This document shows positions 9,527 through 20,977 of a DNA stretch of 64,000 bases, in pieces; the first letter of the stretch is position 1; each line of letters opens with the position of its first letter. Made by a program: the position numbers and the translations under genes. The stretch is from Pyrenula massariospora (lineage: Eukaryota > Ascomycota > Eurotiomycetes > Pyrenulales > Pyrenulaceae): contig JAGFMI010000008.1 in NCBI GenBank assembly GCA_021030905.1, positions 1-64,000 of the forward strand. The letters are read 5' to 3'. Below the pieces are notes generated by a model. That model worked only from the letters and a program-made list of their open reading frames with translations, had not been told where the DNA came from and ran no database searches.

Positions 9527-10545
9527 ATGTCGGTGCGGATGTATGATGGCCATCAGCACGGCCAACAGATATACCAGCCGAGCTACATGAGTGAAAAGAC
9601 TCCGTCAGTTGTCTCCTCCAGGTCGCCGAGACGGAAGCCAGTACGGAGTCAGAGTACCCGTGAGAGTAATGGCACTGTCAGCACCAACATGAGCGTCTCC
9701 ACTGGAGGAAGACTGTCAGAAGCTACGAACATCACTCAGCCACCGTCATATTCGAAAAAGTTCGTTGTGGTTGGCGATGGTGGATGTGGGAAGACATGTC
9801 TGCTCATCAGTTATGCCCAAGGCTATTTTCCAGAGGTCAGTTTCCCTTTTTTGTCTGATATTATTATCACGTTATGTGCTCCATGGCTTCGGACTAAACA
9901 TGAATACAGAAATATGTACCTACCGTCTTTGAGAACTACATCACGCAAACTACGCATAGATCTTCTGGAAAGAGTGTAGAACTTGCCCTCTGGGATACGG
10001 CAGGACAGGAAGAGTACGACAGACTGAGACCGCTCTCATACCCGGAAACAGACTTGCTGTTCGTATGCTTTGCAATCGACTGCCCAAACTCGCTGGAGAA
10101 TGTTATGGACAAAGTAAGCAAACATTTTCCCCTACGCTTGAATTTTCGCCCTCCCACTCCTTGCTAATATTTGCTGACCACGCCCCCTAAGTGGTATCCC
10201 GAAGTTCTTCATTTTTGCCCAACAACACCTTTGATCCTCGTGGGCCTGAAATCCGACCTCCGCCAGAAACGTACCTGCATCGAGCTCCTCAAAACCCAAG
10301 GCCTCACACCAGTTACGCCGCAACAAGGTCAGGCGGTAGCACAACGGATGGGCGCCGCGTACGTGGAGTGCAGTAGCAAGGAGATGACCGGCGTCGACGA
10401 GGTCTTTGAGCTAGCTGTGAATACGGCAGTCGGTATTGAGGAGAAAGGCTGGGAAGGGTATGGATTGGCAATGGAGAAGAGCGGTGGTGGTGGACTCGGC
10501 ACGAGGAAGGGAAAGTTTAAGAAGCGGACCTGCAAGGTTCTATGA
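9527..10545 (+). CDS. RHO4: Rho-family GTPase Rho4
   Basis: Membrane-anchored molecular switch for cell polarity; Rho4 in filamentous ascomycetes drives septum formation through formin and the contractile ring. Exons 9527-9835, 9910-10113 and 10192-10545 encode 288 residues. Visible parts: an N-terminal polar extension of ~75 residues typical of Rho4, the P-loop GDGGCGKT (83-90), the effector region around [10 protein letters not shown] (104-113), DTAGQE (132-137), GLKSD (189-193) in place of the usual TKxD, ECSSK near the end, a basic KKR stretch and a CAAX box CKVL, whose final Leu predicts geranylgeranylation. Starting at ATG 9527 rather than an upstream TTG gives the expected N-terminus. 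Introns are 74 and 78 bp. The Rho4 assignment rests on the extension and the CAAX context. Confidence 0.92.
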
Positions 10546-12007
10546 GTGTGGTATGAGGGAGTGGACGAGAAGCCTCGGTGGAGCATGACATGGTATAAGA
10601 AGCCGAAGATGTGCGCAAGTCGATGAGACATGGAGGTTTCATTTTTCTACAACAACTACCAGAATTGAGTCTGGCTTTTAATTTATCTCTGAAAGCACTG
10701 GCATCGGTGGCGTTGGTGGCGTGTATAAGTAGAGTTACGGACTGGGATTTTCAGGAAACATGCCGCTAAGCAATCCAAGGAACCAATACAAGAAACGACG
10801 ACGAGCTGACTCCTATTTTCCTCGAAAGTGAAATTTTTCCTCATTTCGCAAGCTCTGTCTGTCCACCATGGTAAAAGCGTAGAGCCCAATGTCAAGTCGA
10901 GGTCCTCATCTAACGTCCTTCGTCGAAACCGAGGCAAAAATCATCACGAGGTGCTTCTATACGATGATAAGAGCGGGGATTTGATAGTGATTGACTAGAA
11001 TAAGAGCAAACTCGTATAATATAGATGCTTGAAACAATCTAGTCAATCCGCCGCCAAACATCCCACGGCAGCGGCAGTGGTTGTTCTTTTTCTCTTCCGC
11101 GTATACAAATATGATTGCTGAAAAGACGGTCCTGGGAGGAAATTTCTTTTATTACGTGTAAGCCGCTGCAACATGCGGTCACGAGGCGTTCATTGGAGTC
11201 GCAGTCCTCATTTCCCTGTGTTCATTGTCCGCCACTGCTTAGCTAGAGGTTCATTTGTTTGTCGGATCATTTCATGTGGCTTCCATCACAGCTGCCCAGC
11301 TCTCTCAGCATAATCTCCTGCGTTTGTCGATTGGTTCCACCATCTATCAATCTTAGAGAAGCCGTCAACTCCAAGACTGGGATGGTTTGACTAAGGATTT
11401 TCACGCACCACAACAACACAACGCAAAGCTCTAGACATGAATTCGCATTGTAGACCACGATTCGGCTCATGGTTTTCATTAAGGATTCAAGGATTTCATG
11501 GCGACCCTTTGACGTAAGTGCGATGTGCTGATACATGGGTTTTGCGTTTAGCGTCTGTAGATTCGACTTGACAATCATCTTGGGATGTGCTCTCAGTGAA
11601 AGATTGACTGGCACCGCTTTGCATCGCATGGACAACGCTTGGCCGCTGTCAGCGTTGTAAGGTATCATCCGCATGTGAGCTCTGCTCTAGTTTGTTGTTC
11701 TCGAGCTGACGTGATGTGATGATGCTGTTATTTGGCCTTCGTTTATGAGCGATCTCTGGGTGATTCCCGTCGCTAAGATGCGATAGGTGGATGAACACAG
11801 TAGACAATGGGCCAAAGCCTAAAATCTTCCGTGCAAACGCATTAGGCTCCTTCGCAGCGTGACGGAGGTCGATCCGTAGTAGTCGCCGAAAGAACGAAGA
11901 AAGTATTGAGATGGAATTGAACAGCATGCCACCAAAGTTCTTGAAAGAAAGAGGCCACCTTGATCGATGTAATTATCTTTTCTTAACTTATCGTCCCGCT
12001 GTTTTCC
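10546..12007. other. Intergenic, no supported gene
   Basis: Contains minus-strand open frames at 11649-11927 (92 codons, ATG start) and 11267-11674 (135 codons), in different frames and partly overlapping. I could not join them with a proper intron and recognise neither. They may be chance frames or a small unknown gene. The left part is the 3' flank of RHO4 and the right part the 3' flank of DAD1. Confidence 0.4.
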
Positions 12008-12539
12008 TCATCTTTCTCCCTCACCTCTAGCTTTTTCCTCTTCATCTGGATCCGTCCTAACACCTCCGACATCCTTTCCCATCACGTTCTCGAACTGCGA
12101 CCATAACGACTCGACCGAGGAAAATTCGTTGCCAATCTGCCCCAAGCTTTTAGTTTCCTCGGTCTCCCTGTGTCACCTATGGAGCTCGCAGCAAAATAGA
12201 GATAAAAAATTAAAGAGAGAAAGCTTGAGCAATACTGTGAAAGGCGAACATACCGTAATGATGCCCTCTAAACTTCGATTTAGCGAATTAATCTGCTGAA
12301 GTACGGTTTCAAGAGACTGCCATTATGAACGCGTCAGCATTTGCCCTGTCCTTTCTGAGAACTTTGCTGGACAATTGGTAGAGATTGAAGCAAAGAGAGC
12401 CCTATGAAAGATAACATACGTCTCCAATATCCGCGAGTAAAGCAGCACGGCGTGCGACGAATTCACTAGGCTCGGAGGGAGGACGCGCAGGAGGGGGTGG
12501 GGTGGTAGATGGGCGATGAGCACCGTTTGCTGTCGACAT
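12008..12539 (-). CDS. DAD1: DASH/Dam1 complex subunit Dad1
   Basis: Small kinetochore protein of the fungal DASH ring, which couples kinetochores to microtubule ends. Three exons, 12420-12539, 12254-12316 and 12008-12136, give 103 residues, close to the family size. The conserved core is plain once spliced: [31 protein letters not shown], then [20 protein letters not shown] Pro-rich N-terminus of ~20 residues and an acidic tail flank it. Introns of 103 and 117 bp are GT-AG, both phase 0. No single open frame shows the gene, so it would be missed by ORF calling alone. Confidence 0.93.
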
Positions 12540-13053
12540 GAGGGATTCGCTGTGAAAGTGTTGTATCAAGGCTGAGCTGATAGATGAAAACGGTGTTTGG
12601 CTTGAGTGTATACCCACAGAAAGTTCCTTATCAATGGTCACGCCAATTGAGACCACCGTACAAAGCCGACAACGCGTTAACTCCCGCAACGCGTGTTGGC
12701 CATCGACCCGAGGTATTGCCGGTGCAGGAATTGAGGCTTCCTGTTAGCCCAGATCCTGATAATACATTCTAGTCTGTAGAGAGAGATTTCAGTCAGACGA
12801 ATCTGTTAATGCAAGCTAGATCTAAAGTCCAAGACGCCTACCATGCCAGCTCCGAAAGTATATCTTCACGCGTCCAACTCTACCTGGTGGCCTCCCTCAA
12901 GCCTTCACCACCCAAGGAATTTAGAAAGAGAGCTTGCTCGAGCTACCATGCTCGGCTTGAATTGCACATCATCGAGCTCCAGCTTCCTTCCACTCACCAA
13001 TCGTTATCCGAACGATCAATCTCCAAGCCTTGGATGTTTTCCTTGCCATCGTC
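12540..13053. other. Intergenic between DAD1 and ARB1
   Basis: About 510 bases: the 5' flank of DAD1 and the 3' end of ARB1, both on the minus strand. The plus-strand frames here are antisense shadows. Nothing else is supported. Confidence 0.5.
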
Positions 13054-14751
13054 TCAGTCCATTTCTCCCTGCGCAACTCCATCTGCCCCTCCATCCTCGG
13101 CGATCGTCTCTCCGCTGACCTCCCCATCTGCACCTTTGGGCGCCACCGCTCTCGGCTCTTTCCACTCCAGCATTCTCTCATTGACTAGGTATGTGTCAAA
13201 AGAACAATAGACCTGGTGGATCCGATCTAGGAACCAGATTCCACAGCTGACGTGCTTGACATCCGCCTCCATTTTCATCCCAACCAAGCAGTGTTGCAGC
13301 ACCTGGTCTTCAACGTAGAATTCCACAACTTCCTCTCCCTTCAGTTTCCCAGCTTCCCACTTCTCCCGCTCCCTCTCCATTTCCTCCTTGGTTAAGTCCC
13401 AGACCCTCTCTGCGGGATTCCGCCACCTTCTACATCTCAATCTCCCCAGAGCCCGAAAATTCCGACAATTCTCCCTGTAGAAGCTCTTGACCTCATCATC
13501 CGGTCTCACACTAGACACAACCTCCAATCCAATCTGCTCTTCTTCCCAATCCACGCAAAGTTCAAATCCTTCGGCCAATTTCAACCACGCCTCAAATTGC
13601 TCCTCGGTCCCTGTGCCCGCCAGCCCGAACCTCACAACTTGACTGGCGACTTGCTCCGTCATGCCTATAAACACAGGCTTCATATCTTCTTTCTCGTCCC
13701 AACCTGTTTCGCATCCAGTATAGTTCTTTCCGTAGTCTCCTCCGAATAGCGTCGAGCATGCCACGTTGAAGTCACCTGGGAGCCACCGCTCAGTCTCGCG
13801 TCGGGACCAGAGCTCAGTGGTGGCCCGGTCGCAGATGACACGTGCCGCGAGAATGTCTCGAGAATGCTCCGGGCAGACGTCGTGGTAAAGGAGATAGTTG
13901 AGGAAGTTCTTCAAGGTGCCCGTGACCTTTGAAACGGATTCTGGGGTGTCGAGGGCGTAGAGATAGGGGACGCGGCGGGACCTGAATTACTATGGGTTAG
14001 CTCAGGGAATTCAACAGTGAAAGGAACCAAGTGCTGCTGCATCGAGGAGCGAGTCGTCACTCTTACAAGAAACCTTTCATACAACCCTCAAAATCAACAG
14101 CGTACTTAGACGTGTCGGTGCCGATATCTTCCTTGTCCGCTGTGATACTCGTCTGTGCTAACGACTCCGCAATCTGCTCCTTATCAAGCTCTTCCCGATC
14201 TCGGATAGTTGAACCTTGAAACATGTTCGGTCCAACATCGATCCCGCCAAAGACGAGGTACTTGTAGAAGTAGTCTTTCCGCTCTGAGTCCAGCCTGCGC
14301 TTAGTCTCATAGCGGTGAATAGCAGTCATGATTCGCGTGGCGAAGTTATATGTCTCGGAATTGTAGATATTCTGCTCCTGTGCATGCTCGGCTGGCGTTA
14401 ATGGGGCATCGACGTAGTACTCTTCGAAGCCATTGGGCTTGCCCTATACCATGCAATGTCATTAATAAGATTAGGAGCCGCGCAAAGAAGCTTGCTCACG
14501 ATGCCACGTTGGCTTTTTGACTTCTTCTTCCTTTTGACTGAGGTGTCTCCGATGACGGAAGCGTTGACAGCAGATTCTAAGACCATTTCGTTGTTTGTAC
14601 CTGCGACAGAGTCGTGCCCGTCAGTATCACTTCGATTATCCGCTTTCATAGCCTCAGGTGTAGTTAAAGAATCGTCATCAATTTTCATTAACTTAGAACG
14701 CTTGATCTGATGTGTTTGCTCCATGTTGGCAAGGATTTCTTCCATGAACAT
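13054..14751 (-). CDS. ARB1: Argonaute siRNA chaperone complex subunit Arb1
   Basis: Arb1 belongs to the ARC complex that holds duplex siRNA on Argonaute before it matures into RITS; in fission yeast it is needed for RNAi-driven heterochromatin. Exons 14500-14751, 14067-14443 and 13054-13981 give 518 residues. Diagnostic stretches are GFEEYYVDAPLTPAEHAQEQ, YNFATRIMTAIHRYETKRRLD, YKYLVFGGIDVGP, and VDFEGCMKGFLSRRVPYLY across the second intron, then a Trp/Glu-rich C-terminal domain. The N-terminal ~85 residues are polar with a basic KRKKKSKS patch, a likely nuclear signal. Introns are 56 and 85 bp. Of the possible starts (14751, 14745, 14724) the longest was taken. Its presence suggests this organism keeps an RNAi silencing route. 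Confidence 0.87.
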
Positions 14752-15878
14752 ATCATGGATACATCAAAATGTCGCAAGGACGGAGGGTACATAGTTGACT
14801 GTGGTCCCCCTTAAGTTCTGCAGAGGGTAGCGACACAGCTGAGTGCAGGAAGTGCAAACTTCACCGCCAAAGAAGTTCCGCAATGGTGTCATTGAATGAC
14901 TGGCTTGCCTTTCCTGTCATCATTCAATAGCGGAAACAGAACAGCGGTGTATATGATACAGCCTTCCGCTGCTCCTCTCGGACTGCACTTGAAAGCTAAG
15001 AAAGGGACATTGGCATGAAGCCGTTGCCGGGACCTAAAGACCAAATCTTGGGTGGAGAACGGCTACAGATCGACATCGCTTCCCTTTGAATGCAGCTTTG
15101 TGAAGACGAAATGTGAAATAATGGCTGGCTTTGCCTACCAAGCAATATTCGTAGAAGAATGTACGGTTAAGACGATAGAAGGAATGGAGGAAGTGGCGAC
15201 TTACTTGAATATGTTGGAGGAGATGCATTGAAGTATCTTGTCAATAGCCAGTCACCTGGTGCATATGCAGGCAGCTCTGATGGCTCTGTGAGACCAGCTG
15301 AATGAAAAGCGCAGTATCTTTTATTTCAGACTCGCGCACGCCGAAGGCACTGAGAAGGCTGAATTTGTTAAGCGAATGTCACTTAATCTGCGGGTTGAGA
15401 CGGCGAAAGCGGTGACAATGGGGCGTGGGATGAAAATCATCGTTGTGAACAAAGCTGCAACTACATTCACCGGCCCGCACTCTGCAGGATTCCACCAGCC
15501 ATGGCAGCGATTCAAAGGTTAGGCGCCTTGAAGGTGTAACGTCACTCCGTATCAGGTAAAGAATTGAAGAGCAGTACCGTGCACTCACCCGCCTATTATT
15601 CCATACGTGCACCTTGCATATAATTCTGGTGAAGATGTCATATCTTTGATCCCATCACAGACCAAAAGACGTTGATTTTGATCGCGCTATCTATGTCATA
15701 TACGATGGCCAGATAGTGCTGTGTACAAAACTTGACCAATCCAAGCCATACTGGAATGTAGTATCAACGATGAATGCGTCCACGAAACCAATACCAGGCT
15801 GATCCCCATTCCAAGCGCCTTTGATCTAATCAAGTCGAACTCCATCACTCAAGTCACCATAAACATCGAAATTGCTGC
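14752..15878. other. Intergenic, nothing recognised
   Basis: About 1.1 kb between ARB1 and the 3' end of the DENN gene. Open frames are short and have no family resemblance. An imperfect inverted pairing of TTCCGC-type segments near 14875-14938 is weak. No RNA gene is seen. Confidence 0.5.
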
Positions 15879-18747
15879 TCACTCGGCAACCATTACCGGC
15901 TGCCTCCTCGCGTTAGCCTGTATCTCAGCCTTAGTGACTGATTCGCCATTCGAATTCCGATTCTCGTGTGCGTTTTCTTCTTCATCGTCCTCTACAATCT
16001 TCAATTGGCCATGTGAGCTAGGATGGTAGGACGTACTGCCTCGCTCCGTGGGAGGTGCCGCGCTACTGGCCATGCTGAGAGCAGTACTTGATCGATGCTC
16101 TAACTCGGGGGTAGGAGGAACACTATCAGACCTTCCATTGCCATTGGGTGTGAGATAGCCATTCTCACCCTCCGGCTCCGTTTCAGTTTCGTCATGAGTC
16201 GCCTCGTCTTCCGTGACACCGTCCTCGAGGTTGGATGTGTTGCCCTCGTCATCCTCTGGCAGCGTGAGATCCTGGTTGGCAATCTGTAGACCTTCCACAG
16301 CTGCAGCACATTGTTCGCTAATATTGCGGATGATGTCGGCGATAGCTTCAGTCTTTCCCCTCAAGTCTTTATCAGCAACATCGGACATACTTATGGTGGA
16401 TTGCGGCCGTGCCTTCTTTTTGGATGGGCCGAGAAGCTGCGATTCCATTTCAGGAGACGCTGCAGAGTGGTCTGGGGTGGCATCTCCAGCACGCGACGTA
16501 CTATTGAGGCCAGCCATATCTCGAAGGCTTGCAACAACGCCGTTTGTTCCCCGGTGCTTATTTTGTTCGTCCAGGTTTTCAGAGCTGTCAAGGTTGCGAA
16601 CAATGTGTTCCATGTGATGAGCCTGGCCATTAATGAGCTCGCGAAGATGTAAGACGACTCCCTGGGCCTCATTGCGTTGACGGCGGATGGTTTCCTGGGT
16701 ATGCTTGAGAACATTTAGCTGGTCAATATTACGTTTGCGTTCACGTTCAAGTTCCTCGGCAATGTCCTGTTGCAAAACTAGTGCCTCAAGAGCATCGTCA
16801 CGCTGTTTCTCTGTGCCCGAAAGACGAGAAGTAAGCTGAGCAATATTATCCTTCTGCTCGTCGATCATGGCTGACAACTTGCGATTCTCAAGCTTGTGGC
16901 TTTCAATCTTGCGGCGGAGCTCCGCGACTTCTTTATTAAGCTGCTCGGCGAATGCTTGGAATTTCTGGAACTGCGCTTTCCATGTTTCCAATTCGTTTTC
17001 GAGGAAATTACTGCGCTTTGTGGCCTTGGACAATTCAGTGTCCATGCGTCCCTTGAGGTTGATAAAATCTTGCCAGGCTTCGAGAGCGTCTCGAGAGTAT
17101 TGATTGCGTTCTCTGACAATTTCGTTGAGATGCCTCATAGAAACTTTAGTCATCAGTGGCTTTTTCACAGACCCTCCAAAAATAGCCTTCATTCCAGTGT
17201 TGCGACCCTGGGCAGGTCAATTACTGAAATCGTTAAAGATGTAGAATTTGAGACTTACAAGTTTATCACAGACGTGGTCCATAATGCCAAGAACTCCATC
17301 CTGATTCCACCACTGCGGATCTTGCACGCTCTCCACTGTCCCCTTCTCAACGATAATTCTGCCGGCTGGAATAAGTTTACCACCGCCATAAGCGGACTTG
17401 AGATGGGTTGGTACGCCTGATCGATGATCCTCACCCCCTAGAGCCTCACTGAGTCGCGAGATCATTTTCGTCCGTTGACCTGGCGTGAGCACTTTCGGAG
17501 GGCTCTGAGTCAAGACATAGTTGCGATCAAGATCCACCACCAGCGCATCAGACGGAGCGGTGTATAGAGATCTGCATTCGGCAGTGATACCAAGAATATA
17601 CGGTCCTGGCTCCTCAACAAGGTCTTTCGCATGTCGGGCGTGAACGACCGGGACGTACAGACCGCTCCATTCGTAGACGCGCACACAGAATCGGATCGTC
17701 TCCGCAGCCACGGTCAGCATAGCAGGGTAGTGACTGACGAAAATAATTCTTCGAGTGGGGGAGACGGCAGCCTCGAAAACGCCGACAATGTTGGGAATAG
17801 TTAAGCAGGTGAAGAGAGGCCACATGGAGAAATTTTGGAAACCAGTAGGCGATGAAGGGAATTGATAACACAATGCATAGTCCTTCATATCAATCCGGAC
17901 GAGGTCGTTGAGCCGAGGCGCTGGAAAGCTCAGGATACGTGATACTTCTTCCGCATGGAACAAGTTGGTTGCCTTGTTCCAGTGTATCCACATGCCGCGA
18001 AGATAATCACCTAGAAGATTGTACAGAGGATATCGCGAGAGGAAGCTAAGGCAGTATGGAATCCAGTAGGTCTCATCGGAAACATCATAATAATCAACCT
18101 CGGTCCGTTTCCTCAACTCGCGGATTGTCTCCGCTCTCTTTTCATCTGCTCTTGACCAGACCCGGAGGGCAATCCCGTACAGAGTATGGGATGAATCCTG
18201 TTGCAGCACAAACGAGTGGTGTACACAGTGAGGCTGGCTCCGGCCTGTGCAAATTTCCACATCGTGTGGGAAACATGCCTGGAAATACGTCAGTTATTGC
18301 GCAGATGCGCCAGTGTGTCATGTGACAAACTCTCATTGAAGCGTGAAGCGCGCGAGCAATCTCATTGTCCTGCTCCAGTCTCGGGCTACTCCCCAAGATT
18401 TCCGGGAGCCAGAATTGCTTCACGGCGCCCTTCATATGGTCAATCTTCCCTTGGGCCGGAGGAGGAGCCTTGACCCATTGGCTGGGTTCGCGCCCCACGC
18501 CGCACACCATGTAGGCGTGGGTAAGCGTCTTTGGGGTACGCGGAGCCGGCTTCATATTCATTGTCGCCGGGATAGGCTGGGTGATGCGCGAGTGCAGAGA
18601 CGAAGTTCGGCTTGGAATGATCATGTTTTCAGTGGCTTCTCGCGTCATCGGCCGGTCGCGGGTGCCCGGCCGGACAAAGGATGAATGTTCCCTGAGGGAA
18701 GGAGCCATGTTGTTCTCGCGACGTTCTTCCCGTCCCTGCGAGACCAT
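15879..18747 (-). CDS. DENN-domain Rab guanine-nucleotide exchange factor with coiled coil
   Basis: Exons 18331-18747, 17259-18278 and 15879-17207 encode 921 residues. DENN proteins load GTP onto Rab GTPases in membrane traffic. Upstream DENN begins near residue 75 (LTHAYMVCGVG), crosses the first intron (ACFPHDVEICTGR) and reaches about 190. Core DENN follows to about 370, with IPNIVGVFEAAVSPTRRI and FVSHYPAMLTVAAETIRF. The downstream part extends to about 480. After it come GGSVKKPLMTKVSMRHLN, a long heptad-rich coiled coil (about 495-690) and an acidic, disordered tail. Introns are 52 bp (GTTTGT donor) and 51 bp (GTAAGT). The fungal family is conserved, but its Rab partner is not evident from sequence. 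Read as two genes, the C-terminal half would wrongly look like an independent coiled-coil protein. Confidence 0.87.
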
Positions 18748-20716
18748 CAGTTGACAACGCTCAACCCGTGTTGGTGCTCTGGATAACGCTGTGCCATCAA
18801 AGGGGAAACTGACGCAGAAACGAAAGAAATTCGGGCTCGTAACACACTACTCTGATCGATGAATCCTTGGGAGACTTACGGTAGTCACGGAAGGGGTTTC
18901 GGAGTGCGCGATCAATTGACACAGGCGGTACCCTTAGAGTATCTCCCAAGACCGAGAGAAACTGGTACGGGCTCGCACAACGTCTGGTAGCAACTCTAGT
19001 CTCGAGGAGCGGAGTGAAGGAGAGAGGGAGAAGTACTCCGGCATGGAGATTTGATCAGGAGCTTAGCCAGGGAGACAGGTTGGATAAGGAAAGGCGTGGA
19101 GCGTGCAGACGATGGCTAGCTCGCTTGAGTCCGATCACCGCGCTAACGTCTTTTCACGGATTAGCAGCAGATATCGGAGAGTGGGGCCAGTGGTGGGCGA
19201 CGGATGGCCGGGAGCGCAGCGTCGCAGACAGGCACTTGGCCGTTGTGGTGCTGGTGAAGGCGGCGCTACGGAGACCCTGGCGTTTGGGAGCCTGTGAGCA
19301 GGGGAGGAGCGTCGGCAAGTCTCAGGGGCGCCCCCAGCAGTTGGAGCCCCGTGCTCCCAGCCTCTGACACACACCCCGCCCCTCCTCAGATCTCTTCACA
19401 CCACAACCTCATCCAGACCCTCGACAGCCAGAGTGACGACCATCCAGTCGCTGCATGCGCCTTCACACCCGCCTGCAGGTCTTCTATCCTCGCCGTTGAC
19501 CAAGAGTGCGTGATGAACCTTCCAGCCGTTGTTTCGTGCCTCGGATCCCTCCACGATTCGAAAGCGGCACTAGCGAGACCTCCAAGATTTGCTTTATTTG
19601 GAGAGGCTTTTGCTGCAGGCACGGTGGGTCGACGTGCCAGTCACAGACTAATGAGAATCCTAGGAAAGTTTCCACTTTCTAGTCTCCGACCCCCCATCGC
19701 TGACACAACTTTTCGACCTCAAGCATGGTCCGTGAAGCTGTTGGCCGGAATCATCACGTTGTAGCTCGTACAAGCGACGGCTCAGACGTGGAATCGCGCT
19801 TGGGGCTCCTCAGGTGGTAGCTCTCCCGATTCCGCGATCCTGGGACCGCCTTGACAATAGATATCTATAAAAGAAACAACACGTTTGACTGACTGCCGTC
19901 GAAACATAAATGCCTGCTCGCAATTTGAAACTTTATATTGACTGAGCAGGGAACTCCTCGTGACATCGAGCGGGAGACGTTACGGCGACCCCGCAAAATC
20001 TGGATATGTAAAGCCATAAGCAAGGTTCCAAGGCTGTCTTCGCCAGAGCCAAGGAAGCTTCAAGCTCTGTTGGCATGCATGTTTGTCGACTGCCCTGCAG
20101 CCTACCTTGAAATAACATCTTTCCTCTCGACCTACGCCCCTCATCTTTAGAGTGTGCTGGAATACGTCAAACCTTGGACGTTGCTCACATGGATCGACAA
20201 GGCCTGAAAGCCTTCTTACTACAAGCCTATCCAAAGCCACCTAACGAGATCAACCTAACAAATCTATTTCTAGGATCTTCCCAGACCTCTAAGACGCACG
20301 GCGATGGTTTAAGTACCGGTGCGACATCGTGCTCCCTTCACAAGTCTACACCTCGACCACTTCTGCCAGTGTTGTCCTCTTGCGTTTGTAGTCGTTCCAT
20401 GTCGGCCCGATCTCGTCTACTTCACCTTGTTAACTCCATGTAGCCGGGATGCCATGATCCATGTAATTTTTTTTCCGCTCTGAATCCAGAAACACATCCT
20501 GCAACCTCACGCCACGCGGGGCTCGCTCCCTAATGATCATTGATCAAGGATCGCTGCTGGCAGCGCGTGCTATGTTTGTCAGCGGCAATATTGGATGGGG
20601 ACTACAGTCAAGCATACGGATCGGGGAACCTCTTCAACTTTCATTATCATAGGAGGGTTCGTAGATTTGTCTTTGGTAAATTCAAGACCCATTATGGGGT
20701 AAAGGCTCCGTGAAAT
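18748..20716. other. Long 5' flank / intergenic, no supported gene
   Basis: About 2 kb upstream of the DENN gene. Frames at 19014-19764 and nearby are short, arginine/serine/proline-rich and overlap on both strands, which is typical of chance frames in GC-richer DNA. No repeat or RNA gene is evident. Confidence 0.45.
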
Positions 20717-20977
20717 ATGACTACTCAGGCCACAATTGTTACTTTGAGTTTCCGGTTACCATCATGGCGTCCCCTACCTTACAAACGTATAACCTACGCG
20801 GTCACACGCAAGCTTCTGCTTGCACTCTTCCTGATGATACTTGGACTCACCTTGACTCGCTATTTTTACACGGAGACTGTGAGTATATTCGTTGTCACTT
20901 CGATGTACAACGACCTTCAGGGTGAAGATATGATGATGATACGCAATGCACTCCTTGGCGTCGGTATTACTTTTTGA
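20717..20977 (+). CDS. Candidate small membrane protein or gene relic
   Basis: ATG at 20717 opens 86 codons. A hydrophobic segment around LLLALFLMILGLTL (about residues 33-47) follows a basic stretch, as in a signal anchor. A 42 bp GTGAGT...TTCAG segment (20879-20920) could be an intron; it is a multiple of three, so the protein would be 86 or 72 residues. Just downstream (to about 21291) another frame holds a hydrophobic segment, so this may be the 5' remnant of a larger decayed membrane-protein gene. I recognise no family. Confidence 0.3.
   Translation: MTTQATIVTLSFRLPSWRPLPYKRITYAVTRKLLLALFLMILGLTLTRYFYTETVSIFVVTSMYNDLQGEDMMMIRNALLGVGITF

Noticed and set aside
11267-11927. Two overlapping minus-strand frames of 92 and 135 codons as one gene
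   Set aside because: No GT-AG intron links them and neither resembles a family; kept as an unassigned region.
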